Origin: Burkholderiales bacterium
Lineage (GTDB): Bacteria > Pseudomonadota > Gammaproteobacteria > Burkholderiales > Burkholderiaceae_C
Reading direction: 5' to 3'
Assembly: GCA_016185015.1 (NCBI GenBank)
Contig: JACPOI010000006.1
Location: 1-64,000, forward strand
DNA length: 64,000 nucleotides
Shown here: piece by piece, positions 26,689 through 35,919 of the stretch
Numbering within the stretch: the first letter of the stretch is position 1
Layout of the letters: each line of letters starts with the position of its first letter
The notes under the pieces: generated by a model
Database searches by the model: none
What the model was told of the DNA's origin: nothing
The model's input: the letters and a program-made list of their open reading frames with translations, nothing else
Program-made: the position numbers and the translations under genes

Positions 26689-28179
26689 ATGGCTGCCGTT
26701 ATCAACACCAATATCAGCTCGCTGACCGCGCAGCGCAACCAAGGGAGTAGCCAGGCATCCCTGGCCACCTCCATCCAGCGCCTGTCTTCGGGCTTGCGCA
26801 TCAACAGCGCCAAGGACGACGCTGCTGGCCTGGCAATTTCCGAGCGCTTCACCAGCCAGATCCGCGGCCTGAACCAGGCCGCACGTAATGCGAACGACGG
26901 CATCTCCCTGGCCCAGGTGGCTGAAGGTGCCCTGGGTTCGGCCAGCAACATCCTGCAGCGTGTGCGTGAACTGGCTGTGCAGTCGGCCAACGCCACCAAC
27001 AGCGCCTCGGACCGCCAGGCCCTGAACCAGGAAGTGGGTCAGCTGGTCGCCGAACTGGACCGGATTGCCCAGACCACTGAATTCAACGGCCAGAAGATCC
27101 TGGACGGCACCTTCGGTACCGCCCAGTTCCAGGTCGGCGCCAATTCCGGCCAGGTCATCGTGGCCTCCACCGCCAACCTGCGCACCGGCCAGTACGGCAA
27201 CAACCAGGTCATCGCCAGCGGCCCGTCCGCAGCAGGTGCCACCTGGGGTGCCAACGGCAGCGTGGTTGATACCGTCGCCATCAACGGTGCCCTGGGCAGC
27301 GCCACCGTCAACCTGGCCGCCAACGGTACGGCCAAGCTGGCCGCCGACACGATCAATCTGCAAACCCCCAACACCGGCGTCTCCGCCTCGGCCCGCACCG
27401 ACGTGCAGCTGACCTTCGCCGCCGCCGGCGCCTACTCGCTGGCGCTGCGTTCGGACAACGCGGCCGACGAGTCCGTCTCCTTCGCGATCTCGGCCACCAC
27501 GGGTGCCGACGGCCTGTCCAATGCTGTGTCGGCCATCAACGAGAAATCGTCCAAGACCGGCGTCATTGCCAGCCTGAACGTGGCCGGCACCGGCATCATC
27601 CTGACCAATGCCACCGGCAACGACATCCGCGTCGGTGACGCGACCACCGTCAACGCCGGTGCCGTGACCGTCACCAAATACGCCTCGGACACCACCGGTG
27701 CCCTGGTGGCCGTGGCCGGCAACGTCACCCTGGCGGCCGACAGCACGGCCGACAACGCCCTGATCAGCGGCTACGTGACGATGGACTCGGACAAATCCTT
27801 CGCCGTGAACGCCACGACCGGTAGCGCCGCCTCGCTTATCATCGACAGCAACTCGACGCTGAAGAAGGTGGCCAACCTGGACGTGACCACCGCCATCCGG
27901 GCCAACGACGCGCTCAAGACGGTGGACTCGGCCCTGTCCTTCATCAGCGGCGAACGCGCCAAGCTGGGTGCCCTGCAGGCCCGCTTCGAGACCGCCATTT
28001 CGGCCCTGCAGATCACCGCCGAGAACCTGACCGCTTCACGCAGCCGCATCATGGACGCTGACTTCGCCGCCGAAACCGCCGCCCTGTCGCGCGCCCAGAT
28101 CCTGCAGCAGGCGGGCACGGCCATGGTGGCCCAGGCCAACCAGATCCCGCAGGGCGTGCTGGCTCTGCTGCGTCAGTAA
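26689..28179 (+). CDS. fliC: Flagellin (copy 2)
   Basis: Filament subunit, 496 aa, near-duplicate of copy 1 and transcribed away from it. N-terminus [55 protein letters not shown]-terminus [47 protein letters not shown]. Even the variable central domain aligns with copy 1 almost without gaps (for example [30 protein letters not shown] in both), which points to recent duplication or gene conversion. GAAGGAG precedes the ATG. There is no obvious terminator before the glycosyltransferase 24 bases on, so the two may be cotranscribed. Confidence 0.97.
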   Translation: MAAVINTNISSLTAQRNQGSSQASLATSIQRLSSGLRINSAKDDAAGLAISERFTSQIRGLNQAARNANDGISLAQVAEGALGSASNILQRVRELAVQSANATNSASDRQALNQEVGQLVAELDRIAQTTEFNGQKILDGTFGTAQFQVGANSGQVIVASTANLRTGQYGNNQVIASGPSAAGATWGANGSVVDTVAINGALGSATVNLAANGTAKLAADTINLQTPNTGVSASARTDVQLTFAAAGAYSLALRSDNAADESVSFAISATTGADGLSNAVSAINEKSSKTGVIASLNVAGTGIILTNATGNDIRVGDATTVNAGAVTVTKYASDTTGALVAVAGNVTLAADSTADNALISGYVTMDSDKSFAVNATTGSAASLIIDSNSTLKKVANLDVTTAIRANDALKTVDSALSFISGERAKLGALQARFETAISALQITAENLTASRSRIMDADFAAETAALSRAQILQQAGTAMVAQANQIPQGVLALLRQ

Positions 28180-28203
28180 GACGCCTGACGGGCACCGACA
28201 CAC

Positions 28204-30399
28204 GTGCGAACTGCGCGCCCCCCCACCGCCGCAGATCCGCACGACGCGAAGCTGCATGCCGCCTTGCAGGCGGCAGACTGGCCGCTGCTGGTGCGCCTGT
28301 GCCGCCAGGCCCTGCGCAATAACGGACGGCACCTGCGGGCGCACCGACTGCTGGGCTTCGCGCTCAACAGGCAACGCGACACCGACGCCGCGCTGGCCGC
28401 CTACAAACAGGCGGCCGCCCTGTGGCCGGACGACGCGGAACTGCTCATCAACTACAGCAACGTACTGCTGGAGCATGGCATGCATGCCGAGGCCAGCCAG
28501 CTGCTGGACAAGGTGTGCATCCTCAAGCCCGAGCACGCCATCAGCTGGCTCAATCTGGCGTATTGCTGCTACGAGACACGTCAGAACGAGCTGGGTTTTG
28601 CCGCCGCGCAAAAGGCGGCTGCACTGGCCCAGAACCTGGACCAACAGGTGGCGGCGTTGACGCAAAAAGCCATCCACCGGCGTGAACTCGGGGAAATCCG
28701 TGAAGCCGTGCAGGATTGCGAAGCCGCCATCCGGCTGAACCCGCAATACTTGCCCAACCACACCAACCGCCTGCTGTTCATGCTGGCGGATCCGGCCATC
28801 GATGCGCAGCAACTGGCTGCAGCAGCCCGTGAGTTCGCTGCCGTCGTGGAACCGGCGCTCAAGCCCCACTGGCCGGATTTCGCAGCGCAACGCACGGGGC
28901 CGTGGCGGCGGCTGAAGATCGGCTTTCTGTCACCCGACTTTCGTCTTCACGCCGTGATGTATTTCGTCGAAAGTCTGCTGGCACAACTCGATCGTCGTCA
29001 GTTCGAGGTATGGGCCCTGTACCTCTACCCCAAGGAGGATGGGCTGACCCAACGGGTCCAGAACCATGTTGACCATTTCGTGCGCCTGTCCGGCCTGACA
29101 CCGGACGAACAGGCCGAGGCCATCCGCGCACAAGGTATAGACATCCTGATTGACCTGGCAGGCCACACTGGACACAACGGCTTGCTGGCCATGGCCCGCA
29201 AGGCGGCGCCGGTGCAGGTCTCCTGGCTCGGCTACCCGGCAACCACCGGCCTGAGCGCCATCGACTACAAGTTCACCGACGAGGTCACCGACCCGCCCGG
29301 CGCCGACGACCTCTACAGCGAGCGGCTGTACAGACTGCCCACCTTGTTCTGCTGTTACCGGCCCATGTGCCGGGAACCCCTCTGGCGCTACCAGCCGGCC
29401 TACCAGGTACGCCCGACACCGGCACTGCAAAACGGTCACGTGACCTTCGGCTCCTGCAACAACCTGGGCAAACTCACCGACGCAGTGCTCTCCCTCTGGG
29501 GGCGCTTGCTCGACACCGTGCCCGGATCCCGTCTGCTGATCGAAGGCAAGAACCTGGGCGAGGCCGCATTCGCCGCCGCCTATCGCCAACGCTGCGCCCG
29601 GCTGGGCATTGATGTCAGCCGGCTCGAACTGGTCCCGCTGGACGGAAACAACCAGTACCTGACCTATCACCGCATCGACATCGCCCTCGACCCGTTCCCC
29701 CTCACGGGTGGCACGACCTCCTTTGACCTGCTCTGGATGGGCGTGCCCCTGGTGTCGATGAATGGCAGCAGCTTCAAGAGCCGCATGGGCACAGGCATCC
29801 TGACCCACCTGGGACGTTCCGAATGGCTGGCTCATGATGCCGAGGAATACCTGGGCATTGCCAGCGCACTGGCACACGACGTTGAGCAACTCAACACCCT
29901 GCGCCTGGGCTTGCGCAAGGAAGTCGAGCAGTCGGTGCTGATGCGCGAAGACCTGTTCTGCCATCACTTCGGTGAAGGCCTGCGCCTCATGTGGTTGCAG
30001 TGGTTGGCCGAGGGCCAGCACCCGCAGGACGCCGAGGCGCAAAGCCGTCTGATCGAAAGCTGGCTGCCCGACCTGCCCGTCGAGTGGTCCACCCGGCCCA
30101 CCCCCGGTGTCGGCCTGGCCCCGGGCCGGCGCGTGGATCTGCCGCAGGCCCACCAGCAGCTGCAGGAATTGTTGGACAAGGCGCGCACGATGCGCCCCTC
30201 CGTATCGTCCACCGAAGGCCAGATCAGCCACCGCTGCTGGCGGGACGTGACGGAAGCCGCCGAGCAGCTGCTGTGCGCCGTGCCGCACGATCCGGTGGCG
30301 CTGGCCTGCCTGGCCGAGGTCGAACATGCGCACGGTCATGCCGACTTTGCCGTCACTTACCTGCGCTACGCACAGGAAGCACTGATCGCCCGGGGCTGA
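28204..30399 (+). CDS. TPR / SPINDLY-type (GT41) O-linked glycosyltransferase
   Basis: Protein O-glycosyltransferase of the OGT/SPINDLY family, 731 aa, cytoplasmic. Residues about 15-210 are TPR-like helical repeats (LGFALNRQRDTDAALAAYKQAAALWPDDAELLINYSNVLLEHGMHAEASQLLDKVCILKPEHAISWLNLA). The catalytic half (about 235-610) has IGFLSPDFRLHAVMYF, DILIDLAGHTGHNGLLAMARKAAPVQVSWLGYPATTGLSAIDY, TFGSCNNLGKLTDAVLSLWGRLL and DIALDPFPLTGGTTSFDLLWMGVPLVS. It starts 24 bases after flagellin copy 2, so flagellin is the likely acceptor. The GTG start is uncertain, with no clear ribosome site. The donor sugar cannot be read from sequence. Confidence 0.9.
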   Translation: MRTARPPTAADPHDAKLHAALQAADWPLLVRLCRQALRNNGRHLRAHRLLGFALNRQRDTDAALAAYKQAAALWPDDAELLINYSNVLLEHGMHAEASQLLDKVCILKPEHAISWLNLAYCCYETRQNELGFAAAQKAAALAQNLDQQVAALTQKAIHRRELGEIREAVQDCEAAIRLNPQYLPNHTNRLLFMLADPAIDAQQLAAAAREFAAVVEPALKPHWPDFAAQRTGPWRRLKIGFLSPDFRLHAVMYFVESLLAQLDRRQFEVWALYLYPKEDGLTQRVQNHVDHFVRLSGLTPDEQAEAIRAQGIDILIDLAGHTGHNGLLAMARKAAPVQVSWLGYPATTGLSAIDYKFTDEVTDPPGADDLYSERLYRLPTLFCCYRPMCREPLWRYQPAYQVRPTPALQNGHVTFGSCNNLGKLTDAVLSLWGRLLDTVPGSRLLIEGKNLGEAAFAAAYRQRCARLGIDVSRLELVPLDGNNQYLTYHRIDIALDPFPLTGGTTSFDLLWMGVPLVSMNGSSFKSRMGTGILTHLGRSEWLAHDAEEYLGIASALAHDVEQLNTLRLGLRKEVEQSVLMREDLFCHHFGEGLRLMWLQWLAEGQHPQDAEAQSRLIESWLPDLPVEWSTRPTPGVGLAPGRRVDLPQAHQQLQELLDKARTMRPSVSSTEGQISHRCWRDVTEAAEQLLCAVPHDPVALACLAEVEHAHGHADFAVTYLRYAQEALIARG

Positions 30400-30429
30400 G
30401 TCAAGGCCCCGCAAGACAAGGGCCCGCCC

Positions 30430-31083
30430 TCAGACGTCGCGGAAGAAGTCGCTCAGGATGTCGTGTCCGGGCGCCTTGAACACCAGACCACCGCCCGCCC
30501 CCTGGTAGGCGATACAGCCGGCTTCGGTGTCGCGGCTGATCACGCTGACGCCCTGCGCGATGACGGAGCGGCTGCGCACCTGGCAGCGCCCGATGATGGC
30601 CGTGTTGGGATAAAGAATGACCCCATCTTCCAGCACCGGCGCCTCGCCATGGTTCTTGCCGACGGTGGAGTTCTGGTAGAGCACCAGATGGTTGCCATAG
30701 GTCGCCTTGGCCAGCACGATGCCCACCGAATGGCCGATGAAAAACACCTCGGGCAAATCGATCTCGTAGAAACAATCGATCGCGTTGAGCATCTTGTTCA
30801 GCAGGAACAGCTTGGAGCACACCGAGCGCGCCCGCTCACGGCGCCAGATCGTGTTGGACAGGTAGTACAGGAAGATGCAGTACTGCGAGGAATGCAGCAC
30901 GTCGAACTGCCCGGGTGTCCACATGCGCACCTGCGCGATGCAGCGTTCCAGCCGGCCCAGGGCCTCGTCCAGGTGCGCATCGATCAGGCCCAGTTCGGGG
31001 TCTTCACCAGTCGGGAAGAACTGCGTGATCTGGGTCCGCACATAAGCGGCCAGCCGCGAACGCTCGATGTTGATGATGTTCAT
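30430..31083 (-). CDS. Serine-acetyltransferase-like hexapeptide acyltransferase
   Basis: Left-handed beta-helix (hexapeptide) protein, 217 aa. An N-terminal helical half (LDEALGRLERCIAQVRMWTPGQFDVLHSSQYCIFLYYLSNTIWR) precedes a CysE-like repeat region: VFFIGHSVGIVLAKATYGNHLVLYQNSTVGKNHGEAPVLEDGVILYPNTAIIGRCQVRSRSVIAQGVSVIS. The GHSVGIVLAKATYG and VGKNHG segments match acetyltransferases of the serine O-acetyltransferase type. As last gene of a nucleotide-sugar operon it more likely acylates a sugar than serine. It overlaps the upstream SDR gene (ATGA) and converges on the glycosyltransferase. Confidence 0.8.
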   Translation of the reverse strand: MNIINIERSRLAAYVRTQITQFFPTGEDPELGLIDAHLDEALGRLERCIAQVRMWTPGQFDVLHSSQYCIFLYYLSNTIWRRERARSVCSKLFLLNKMLNAIDCFYEIDLPEVFFIGHSVGIVLAKATYGNHLVLYQNSTVGKNHGEAPVLEDGVILYPNTAIIGRCQVRSRSVIAQGVSVISRDTEAGCIAYQGAGGGLVFKAPGHDILSDFFRDV

Positions 31084-31919
31084 GATGCTTGTGCCATGTC
31101 CCGCAGCCAGGGGCCGATCACGGTTTCCACCCGCGCCGGTCGCCAGCCGAATTCGTGTTGCAGACGGCTGATGTCAACCACCGCCGGCGCGGCCGGCACC
31201 TGGTCCGATCTGAAAACCAGGGTACGGTTGGCCAGCCGACCAACCAGCTGCGCCAACTCATCGTTGCGCACGTTTTCACCGGTCGCCACGTTGTAGGCCG
31301 ACTGCGTGCCGCGCTGCGCGATGTCCACCAGTGCGCGCAACACGTCGGGCAGATGGATGTAATCACGCGCGGCCTGGGGCGAGGAATCGATCGTGACGGT
31401 CGCACCGCGTGGCGCCTGCGCCACCTGGCGCAAGAGCGCAGGCAGAAAGCCCTGGGCATCGTCCGGGCTGTCATACACGCTGGCCAGGCGGGCCACACGT
31501 GCACGCCCCTGGCCCAGCACATGGCAGAGCGACTCGCCGGTGAGTTTGGTGAGATCGAACAGGTGGCGTGGTACCTGCGGGGCCACGGGGAGCAGGGTGG
31601 CTTCCTCAGCCCGCGCACCCGGGCTCAAGCCGTCATAGAGCCGCGTGGACGACAGGTAGACCAGCGAGTCCCAGGTGCTGGACTGCAGCACACGCACCAG
31701 CAGGCTGACGTGCGCCTCCACGGTGTCGGCCGCACGTTGCAGGTAGTCACCGGTCAGGCCGGCGCAATAAAAGACATGGCCCAGCGGCTGGCCCTTCAAC
31801 GGCCAGGCCGTATCCCGCCCGGCAAGCCGGCAGTCCCACCCCGCGGCCGACAGATGCCGTGCCAGCGCCGAGCCGACGAAACCGTGGCCGCCGATGATGG
31901 TCGCGATCGGTCTGCTCAT
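31080..31919 (-). CDS. NAD(P)-dependent sugar epimerase/reductase (extended SDR)
   Basis: Rossmann-fold protein of 279 aa with GGHGFVGSALARHL (dinucleotide site) and LVYLSSTRLYDG. In the catalytic YxxxK position it reads FDLTK (F121, K125): the codon is TTC, so the usual Tyr is Phe. The C-terminal part has ARDYIHLPDVLRALVDIAQRG and YNVATGENVRNDELAQLVGRL, as in sugar 4-ketoreductases. In this operon it is the natural candidate for 4-keto reduction of the CDP-sugar, though loss of Tyr argues for altered chemistry. It lies 30 bases after the FkbM gene. Confidence 0.82.
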   Translation of the reverse strand: MSRPIATIIGGHGFVGSALARHLSAAGWDCRLAGRDTAWPLKGQPLGHVFYCAGLTGDYLQRAADTVEAHVSLLVRVLQSSTWDSLVYLSSTRLYDGLSPGARAEEATLLPVAPQVPRHLFDLTKLTGESLCHVLGQGRARVARLASVYDSPDDAQGFLPALLRQVAQAPRGATVTIDSSPQAARDYIHLPDVLRALVDIAQRGTQSAYNVATGENVRNDELAQLVGRLANRTLVFRSDQVPAAPAVVDISRLQHEFGWRPARVETVIGPWLRDMAQAS

Positions 31920-31949
31920 GGGATGGATTAGATACGGGCGACGCCGGCC

Positions 31950-33023
31950 TCAGTCCGGCAAACCGTCGAGCGGATGGTGCAGCGCCGGCGACTTGTGGCG
32001 CAACAGCTTCGGGCTGACGTTCTTCACCTGGCGGAACAAGGGGCCGGCGATGAGCGCCGGGTCGGCCACCGCCAGCATGTTGAAACCATGCGGCGGGCCT
32101 TCCAGGTAGACACTGTCGGCCGGCACCAGCTCGATGCAGCGCGCGCCCATTTCCTGGTGCGTGTTGAAGTCGCGCACGGCGTAGAGCTGGTAGCCGGCGG
32201 TGCTCAGCAAACTGCAGATGGGCGTTTTCGCCAGGCCGACGCTCCAGTCCACGTAATCGCGGTGCACCTCGAACACGACGGCCGGCTTCTCCTGGGCCAG
32301 CACGCGCGCCGCGCCTTGCAGGGCGCGCAATTCGGCGCCCTCGATGTCGAGCATCAACACGCTGAGAGGGCGCCCCTGGGCCCGGCAGTAGTCGTCGATG
32401 GTGATGGTTTCGAAGCCGTCATCGCCGGTCGCGGGCACGGCATTGGCAAAGGAGTCAAAGCCGTCCAGGCGCAGGCGCTGGCTGCTCTCATGCCAGAGCC
32501 CCTGCTTGTTGATGCGCAGGTTGTCCAGCGCATTGAGCTGCGCGTTGGCCGCCAGCATGGCCGCCTGGTCGGTATTGGGCTCGAAGCAGTGCACCAGTCG
32601 GCCGCTGCCCTTGAGCTGCACGCCCAGCACCACCGCATGGTCGCCGAAGTAGGCGCCGCCGATCAGCACGTCGCCACGACCCTGCGCTGTCAGATGCTTC
32701 AGCAGGCGCGTGGTCTGCGGCTCCCAGACATGGCTGGGGCGTTCCTGCTCGGCCAGGATGAAATCGCGCGCGATCTTGGTGCGAAAGAGGAAACGGAAAC
32801 GCGTGCCATCGGCCAGCTGTTTCTCGTAGACATCCTGCTCGCTGTGCAGCGCATCGATGATGGGGCCGGTGATGTCGTCGCGCACCGAACCGGTGTGAGG
32901 CAACTGCCGCTCGGCACGCTTGAGCCAGTCCATCAGCTCGGCCCGCAGGGCCGTGTCGCGCCCCAGTTGCAACAAGGCCCGCTGCAGCCGGGAACCGTCG
33001 AGGTCGCGTGGGTCATTTGCCAT
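31950..33023 (-). CDS. FkbM-family SAM-dependent methyltransferase
   Basis: Putative O-methyltransferase of 357 aa. The SAM-binding core has GDVLIGGAYFGDHAVVLGVQLKGSGRLVHCFEPNTDQAAMLAANAQLN, then TITIDDYCRAQGRPLSVLMLDIEGAELRALQGAARVL, both diagnostic for FkbM. A 100-residue N-terminal helical extension precedes the core. FkbM enzymes commonly O-methylate sugars in glycans. AAGGA lies 9-10 bases before ATG 33023. It sits between the C-methyltransferase and SDR genes on the same strand, so sugar or glycan methylation is likely. Confidence 0.87.
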   Translation of the reverse strand: MANDPRDLDGSRLQRALLQLGRDTALRAELMDWLKRAERQLPHTGSVRDDITGPIIDALHSEQDVYEKQLADGTRFRFLFRTKIARDFILAEQERPSHVWEPQTTRLLKHLTAQGRGDVLIGGAYFGDHAVVLGVQLKGSGRLVHCFEPNTDQAAMLAANAQLNALDNLRINKQGLWHESSQRLRLDGFDSFANAVPATGDDGFETITIDDYCRAQGRPLSVLMLDIEGAELRALQGAARVLAQEKPAVVFEVHRDYVDWSVGLAKTPICSLLSTAGYQLYAVRDFNTHQEMGARCIELVPADSVYLEGPPHGFNMLAVADPALIAGPLFRQVKNVSPKLLRHKSPALHHPLDGLPD

Positions 33024-33062
33024 ATTCAGTTCCTTAGGGATTTGTTACCGGGCCTGTCGCCC

Positions 33063-34289
33063 TCATGCCGACCGGATATCCGGTACCGCCACCACCAGCT
33101 GCCCGCCCCATGCGCGCACATAGGCCAACTGCACCATCAGCTCTTCGCGCAGGTTCCACGGCAGGATCAGCACCCGGTCCGGGCGGTCCTGGCGCAGATG
33201 CGCCTCGTCCACGATGGGAATACGGCTACCAGGCATGTACTTGCCCTGCTTGGCCGGGTTCAGGTCCACCACGTAGGGCAGCAGATCCGGCCGCACGCCG
33301 GCGAAGTTGAGCAGGGTGTTGCCCTTGGCGGCTGCGCCATAAGCGCCCACCTTGAGCCCATCGCGTTTCGCCTGCAGCAGGAACGCCAGCAGCCCATGTT
33401 TGACACGTTCGGCCTCATGCTGGAAGCCGGCGTAGAAGCCCGGTGCCGTCATGCCGGCGGCCTGCTCGCGCCCCAGCAGGTCTGATACGGCCGCCCCTAC
33501 GGGCTGGTGCCCGCCATCGCTGCGCTGCGCCAACACGCGCAGGCTGCCGCCGTGTGTGGGCAGTTCCTCCACGTCGAAAACCTGCAGGCCGTTGGCCGCG
33601 AAGATGCGCTGTACCGCGGTAAGCGACAGGTAGGAGTAGTGCTCGTGGTAGGCGGTGTCGAACTGGCACGCCTGCACCATGCGCAGCAGATGCGGGAACT
33701 CGAAGGTGGCCACGCCCTGGGGCTTGAGCAGCAGGGCAAAACCGGCCACGAAGTCGTTGATGTCGGGCACATGGGCCAGCACGTTGTTGGCCGCCATCAG
33801 ATCGGCCTGGCGGCCCTGGGCCGCCAGCTCGCGCGCCAGCGCCACACCGAAGAAGCGTTCGACGATCGCGATGCCCTTGGCCCGCGCTGCCGCGGCCGTG
33901 CTGGCCGTGGGCTCGATGCCGTAGCAGGGCACCCCGGCCTGCTGGACGTACTGCAGCAGGTAGCCGTCGTTGGCCGCCACTTCCACCACACAACTTGCTG
34001 CATTCAGGCCGAAACGCGAGCGCATGGCCTGCACATAGGCCTGCGCATGCGCCAGCCAGGAGGTGGAAAAGGAGCTGAAGTAGGCGTAGTCGTCACTGAA
34101 GAGTTGTTCGCGCCCGGCGTGGTCCTCGGTCTGCACCAGCCAGCAGGAGGTGCAGACCAGCAGGCGCAGCGGGTACCAGGTCTCGGGCGCCTGCAGGTCC
34201 TGCGGCTTCAGATAAGCGTTGGATGGCGGGGCGCTGCCCAGATCGAGGAAGGGCAGGCGCAGTTCGCTGGCGCAATGACGGCACTTCAC
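33063..34289 (-). CDS. NDP-sugar C-methyltransferase (zinc-binding N-terminus)
   Basis: SAM-dependent methyltransferase of the TylCIII-like family, 408 aa. The N-terminal zinc-binding part (KCRHCASELRLPFLDLGSAPPSNAYL, then CTSCWLVQTEDH) is followed by FSDDYAYFSSFSTSWLAHA, the SAM domain (VVEVAANDGYLLQYVQQAGVPCYGIEPT), FEFPHLLRMVQACQFDTAYHEHYSYLSL and GAYGAAAKGNTLLNF. This layout is that of sugar 3-C-methyltransferases acting on 4-keto-6-deoxy nucleotide sugars. Start GTG 34289 overlaps the epimerase stop (GTGA). The upstream cytidylyltransferase, dehydratase and epimerase would supply exactly such a substrate. Confidence 0.87.
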   Translation of the reverse strand: MKCRHCASELRLPFLDLGSAPPSNAYLKPQDLQAPETWYPLRLLVCTSCWLVQTEDHAGREQLFSDDYAYFSSFSTSWLAHAQAYVQAMRSRFGLNAASCVVEVAANDGYLLQYVQQAGVPCYGIEPTASTAAAARAKGIAIVERFFGVALARELAAQGRQADLMAANNVLAHVPDINDFVAGFALLLKPQGVATFEFPHLLRMVQACQFDTAYHEHYSYLSLTAVQRIFAANGLQVFDVEELPTHGGSLRVLAQRSDGGHQPVGAAVSDLLGREQAAGMTAPGFYAGFQHEAERVKHGLLAFLLQAKRDGLKVGAYGAAAKGNTLLNFAGVRPDLLPYVVDLNPAKQGKYMPGSRIPIVDEAHLRQDRPDRVLILPWNLREELMVQLAYVRAWGGQLVVAVPDIRSA

Positions 34290-34846
34290 AAGCGCACCCC
34301 CTCGAATCCCGGTGTCAGCCAGGCAAAACCTGCATCGCGCGGCGACAGGCCCAGCACCGGCAGGGGCCAGGTGATGGCCAGCCGGGCATCGCGCACGTGC
34401 AAGCCGGCCTCGGCGCTCGGCGCGTAGGCGGCGGAATGGCAATAGACGAGTTCAGCATCGTCGCTCAGGGCCTGGAAGCCGTGGGCAAAACCGGCCGGGA
34501 TCAGCACCGCTGCACCATCGGCCGCACTCAGGAATTGCGCATGCCACTGCAGGAAGGTGGGGGAGCCGGCGCGCACATCCACCGCGACGTCCCACACCTC
34601 GCCGCGCACGCAGCTGACCAGTTTCATTTCGGCATGCGGGGCGCGCTGGTAATGCAGACCACGCACCGTGCCACGCGCGCGCGTGAAGCTGTGGTTGACC
34701 TGGGCCACCGGCACGGTCCAGCCGGCGGCCGCCAGTTCCTCGGCGCAGAAGAGGCGGGCAAAAGAACCGCGCTCGTCCGCCAGACGCTGGCGTTGCACAC
34801 GCTTGAGCCCGGCCAGGGGCAGGTCGCTCACTTTCAGGCTGCTCAT
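34286..34846 (-). CDS. rfbC: RmlC-like nucleotide-sugar 3,5-epimerase (3- and/or 5-epimerase)
   Basis: Cupin-fold sugar epimerase of 186 aa. It has DERGSFARLF, QVNHSFTRARGTVRGLHYQRAPHAEMKLVSCVRGEVWDVAVDVRAGSPTFLQWHAQFLSAADGAAVLIPAGFAHGFQALSDDAELVYCHSAAY; the His of RGLHYQ, the Lys of MKLV and the Tyr pair of LVYCHSAAY are the catalytic set. The start at ATG 34846 overlaps the dehydratase stop (ATGA). Given its CDP-sugar neighbours it probably epimerises CDP-4-keto-6-deoxyglucose at C3 (perhaps C5), not the dTDP form. Confidence 0.88.
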   Translation of the reverse strand: MSSLKVSDLPLAGLKRVQRQRLADERGSFARLFCAEELAAAGWTVPVAQVNHSFTRARGTVRGLHYQRAPHAEMKLVSCVRGEVWDVAVDVRAGSPTFLQWHAQFLSAADGAAVLIPAGFAHGFQALSDDAELVYCHSAAYAPSAEAGLHVRDARLAITWPLPVLGLSPRDAGFAWLTPGFEGVRL

Positions 34847-35919
34847 ACGGCGGCTTCCCAGGCTTCTATATCGGTCAGGCACAGCGCACGCGCGGCAGCG
34901 CCATCCTTGTGCGCACGGTACCAGCGCATGCTGCGCTGCACCGTCTGCGCCAGGGACCAGCGCGGCTGCAGCGCCAACTGCGCCTGCGCCTTCGAGGTGT
35001 CGAGCGCGAGCCAGCCTGCCTCGTGCGGCCCGGTGACTTCGTTCTCGTAATGCACCGCGCCGCCGCCCCAGGCGCCGCGCGCCAGCTCCACCACCTGCTG
35101 CACGGTGGCGCGTTCATGCGCGTGCGGGCCGAAGTTCCAGGCACCGGCCAGCGCGGCGTCCTGCCACAGGGCCTGGGCCAGGCAGAGGTAAGCGGCCAGC
35201 GGCTCCAGCACATGCTGCCAGGGGCGGGTGGCCTGCGGCCGACGGATCTGCAGCGTGTCGCCGCGCTGCCAGGCGCGCACGGCGTCGGGCAGCAGGCGAT
35301 CGGCCGCCCAGTCACCACCGCCGATCACATTGCCGGCGCGCGCGCTGGCCAGGGCCAGGCCCTGGGCGGACAGGAAGGCATCGCGATAGCTGCTGATGGC
35401 CATTTCGCTGGCGGCCTTGCTGGCGCTGTAGGGATCGTGTCCGCCCAGCTCGTCGCTCTCGCGGTAGGGGTGGTGCCACTCATGGTTGCGGTAGACCTTG
35501 TCGGTCGTGACCAGCACGGCCACGCGCGTGCCGGGCTGCTGGCGCAAGGCGTCAAGCAGATGCACGGTGCCCATGACATTGGTGGCGTAGGTGGCCACCG
35601 GGTCGCGGTAGCTCTCGCGCACCAGGGCCTGGGCGGCCAGGTGCAACACGATCTCGGGGCGGGTCTGCTGCACCACCCGGGCCACGGCACCCGCATCGCG
35701 GATGTCGGCCAGACGGTGGTCCATGTCAGCGGCCAGGCCGGTGAGCCCGAAGAGATTGGGTTCGGTGGCCGGCGCCAGCGCCAGGCCTGTAACCTGCGCG
35801 CCCAGGCGCTGCAGCCACAGCGCCAGCCAGGCGCCCTTGAAGCCGGTGTGCCCGGTCAGCAGCACGCGCTTGCCGCGCCAGAAGGCGGCGTCGGGCCGGC
35901 CGGCTTGCCCCTGCGTCAT
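34843..35919 (-). CDS. rfbG: CDP-glucose 4,6-dehydratase
   Basis: Converts CDP-glucose to CDP-4-keto-6-deoxyglucose with bound NAD. It is 358 aa. The family's N-terminal signature is seen: WRGKRVLLTGHTGFKGAWLALWLQRLGAQVTGLALAPATEPNLF. VLVTTDKVYRNHEWHHPYRESDELGGHDPYSASKAASEMAI carries the TDK and YxxxK residues, followed by GNVIGGGDWAADRLLPD. ATG 35919 follows a GTG at 35922; either may start. It is adjacent to the cytidylyltransferase that makes its substrate. Confidence 0.95.
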   Translation of the reverse strand: MTQGQAGRPDAAFWRGKRVLLTGHTGFKGAWLALWLQRLGAQVTGLALAPATEPNLFGLTGLAADMDHRLADIRDAGAVARVVQQTRPEIVLHLAAQALVRESYRDPVATYATNVMGTVHLLDALRQQPGTRVAVLVTTDKVYRNHEWHHPYRESDELGGHDPYSASKAASEMAISSYRDAFLSAQGLALASARAGNVIGGGDWAADRLLPDAVRAWQRGDTLQIRRPQATRPWQHVLEPLAAYLCLAQALWQDAALAGAWNFGPHAHERATVQQVVELARGAWGGGAVHYENEVTGPHEAGWLALDTSKAQAQLALQPRWSLAQTVQRSMRWYRAHKDGAAARALCLTDIEAWEAAV

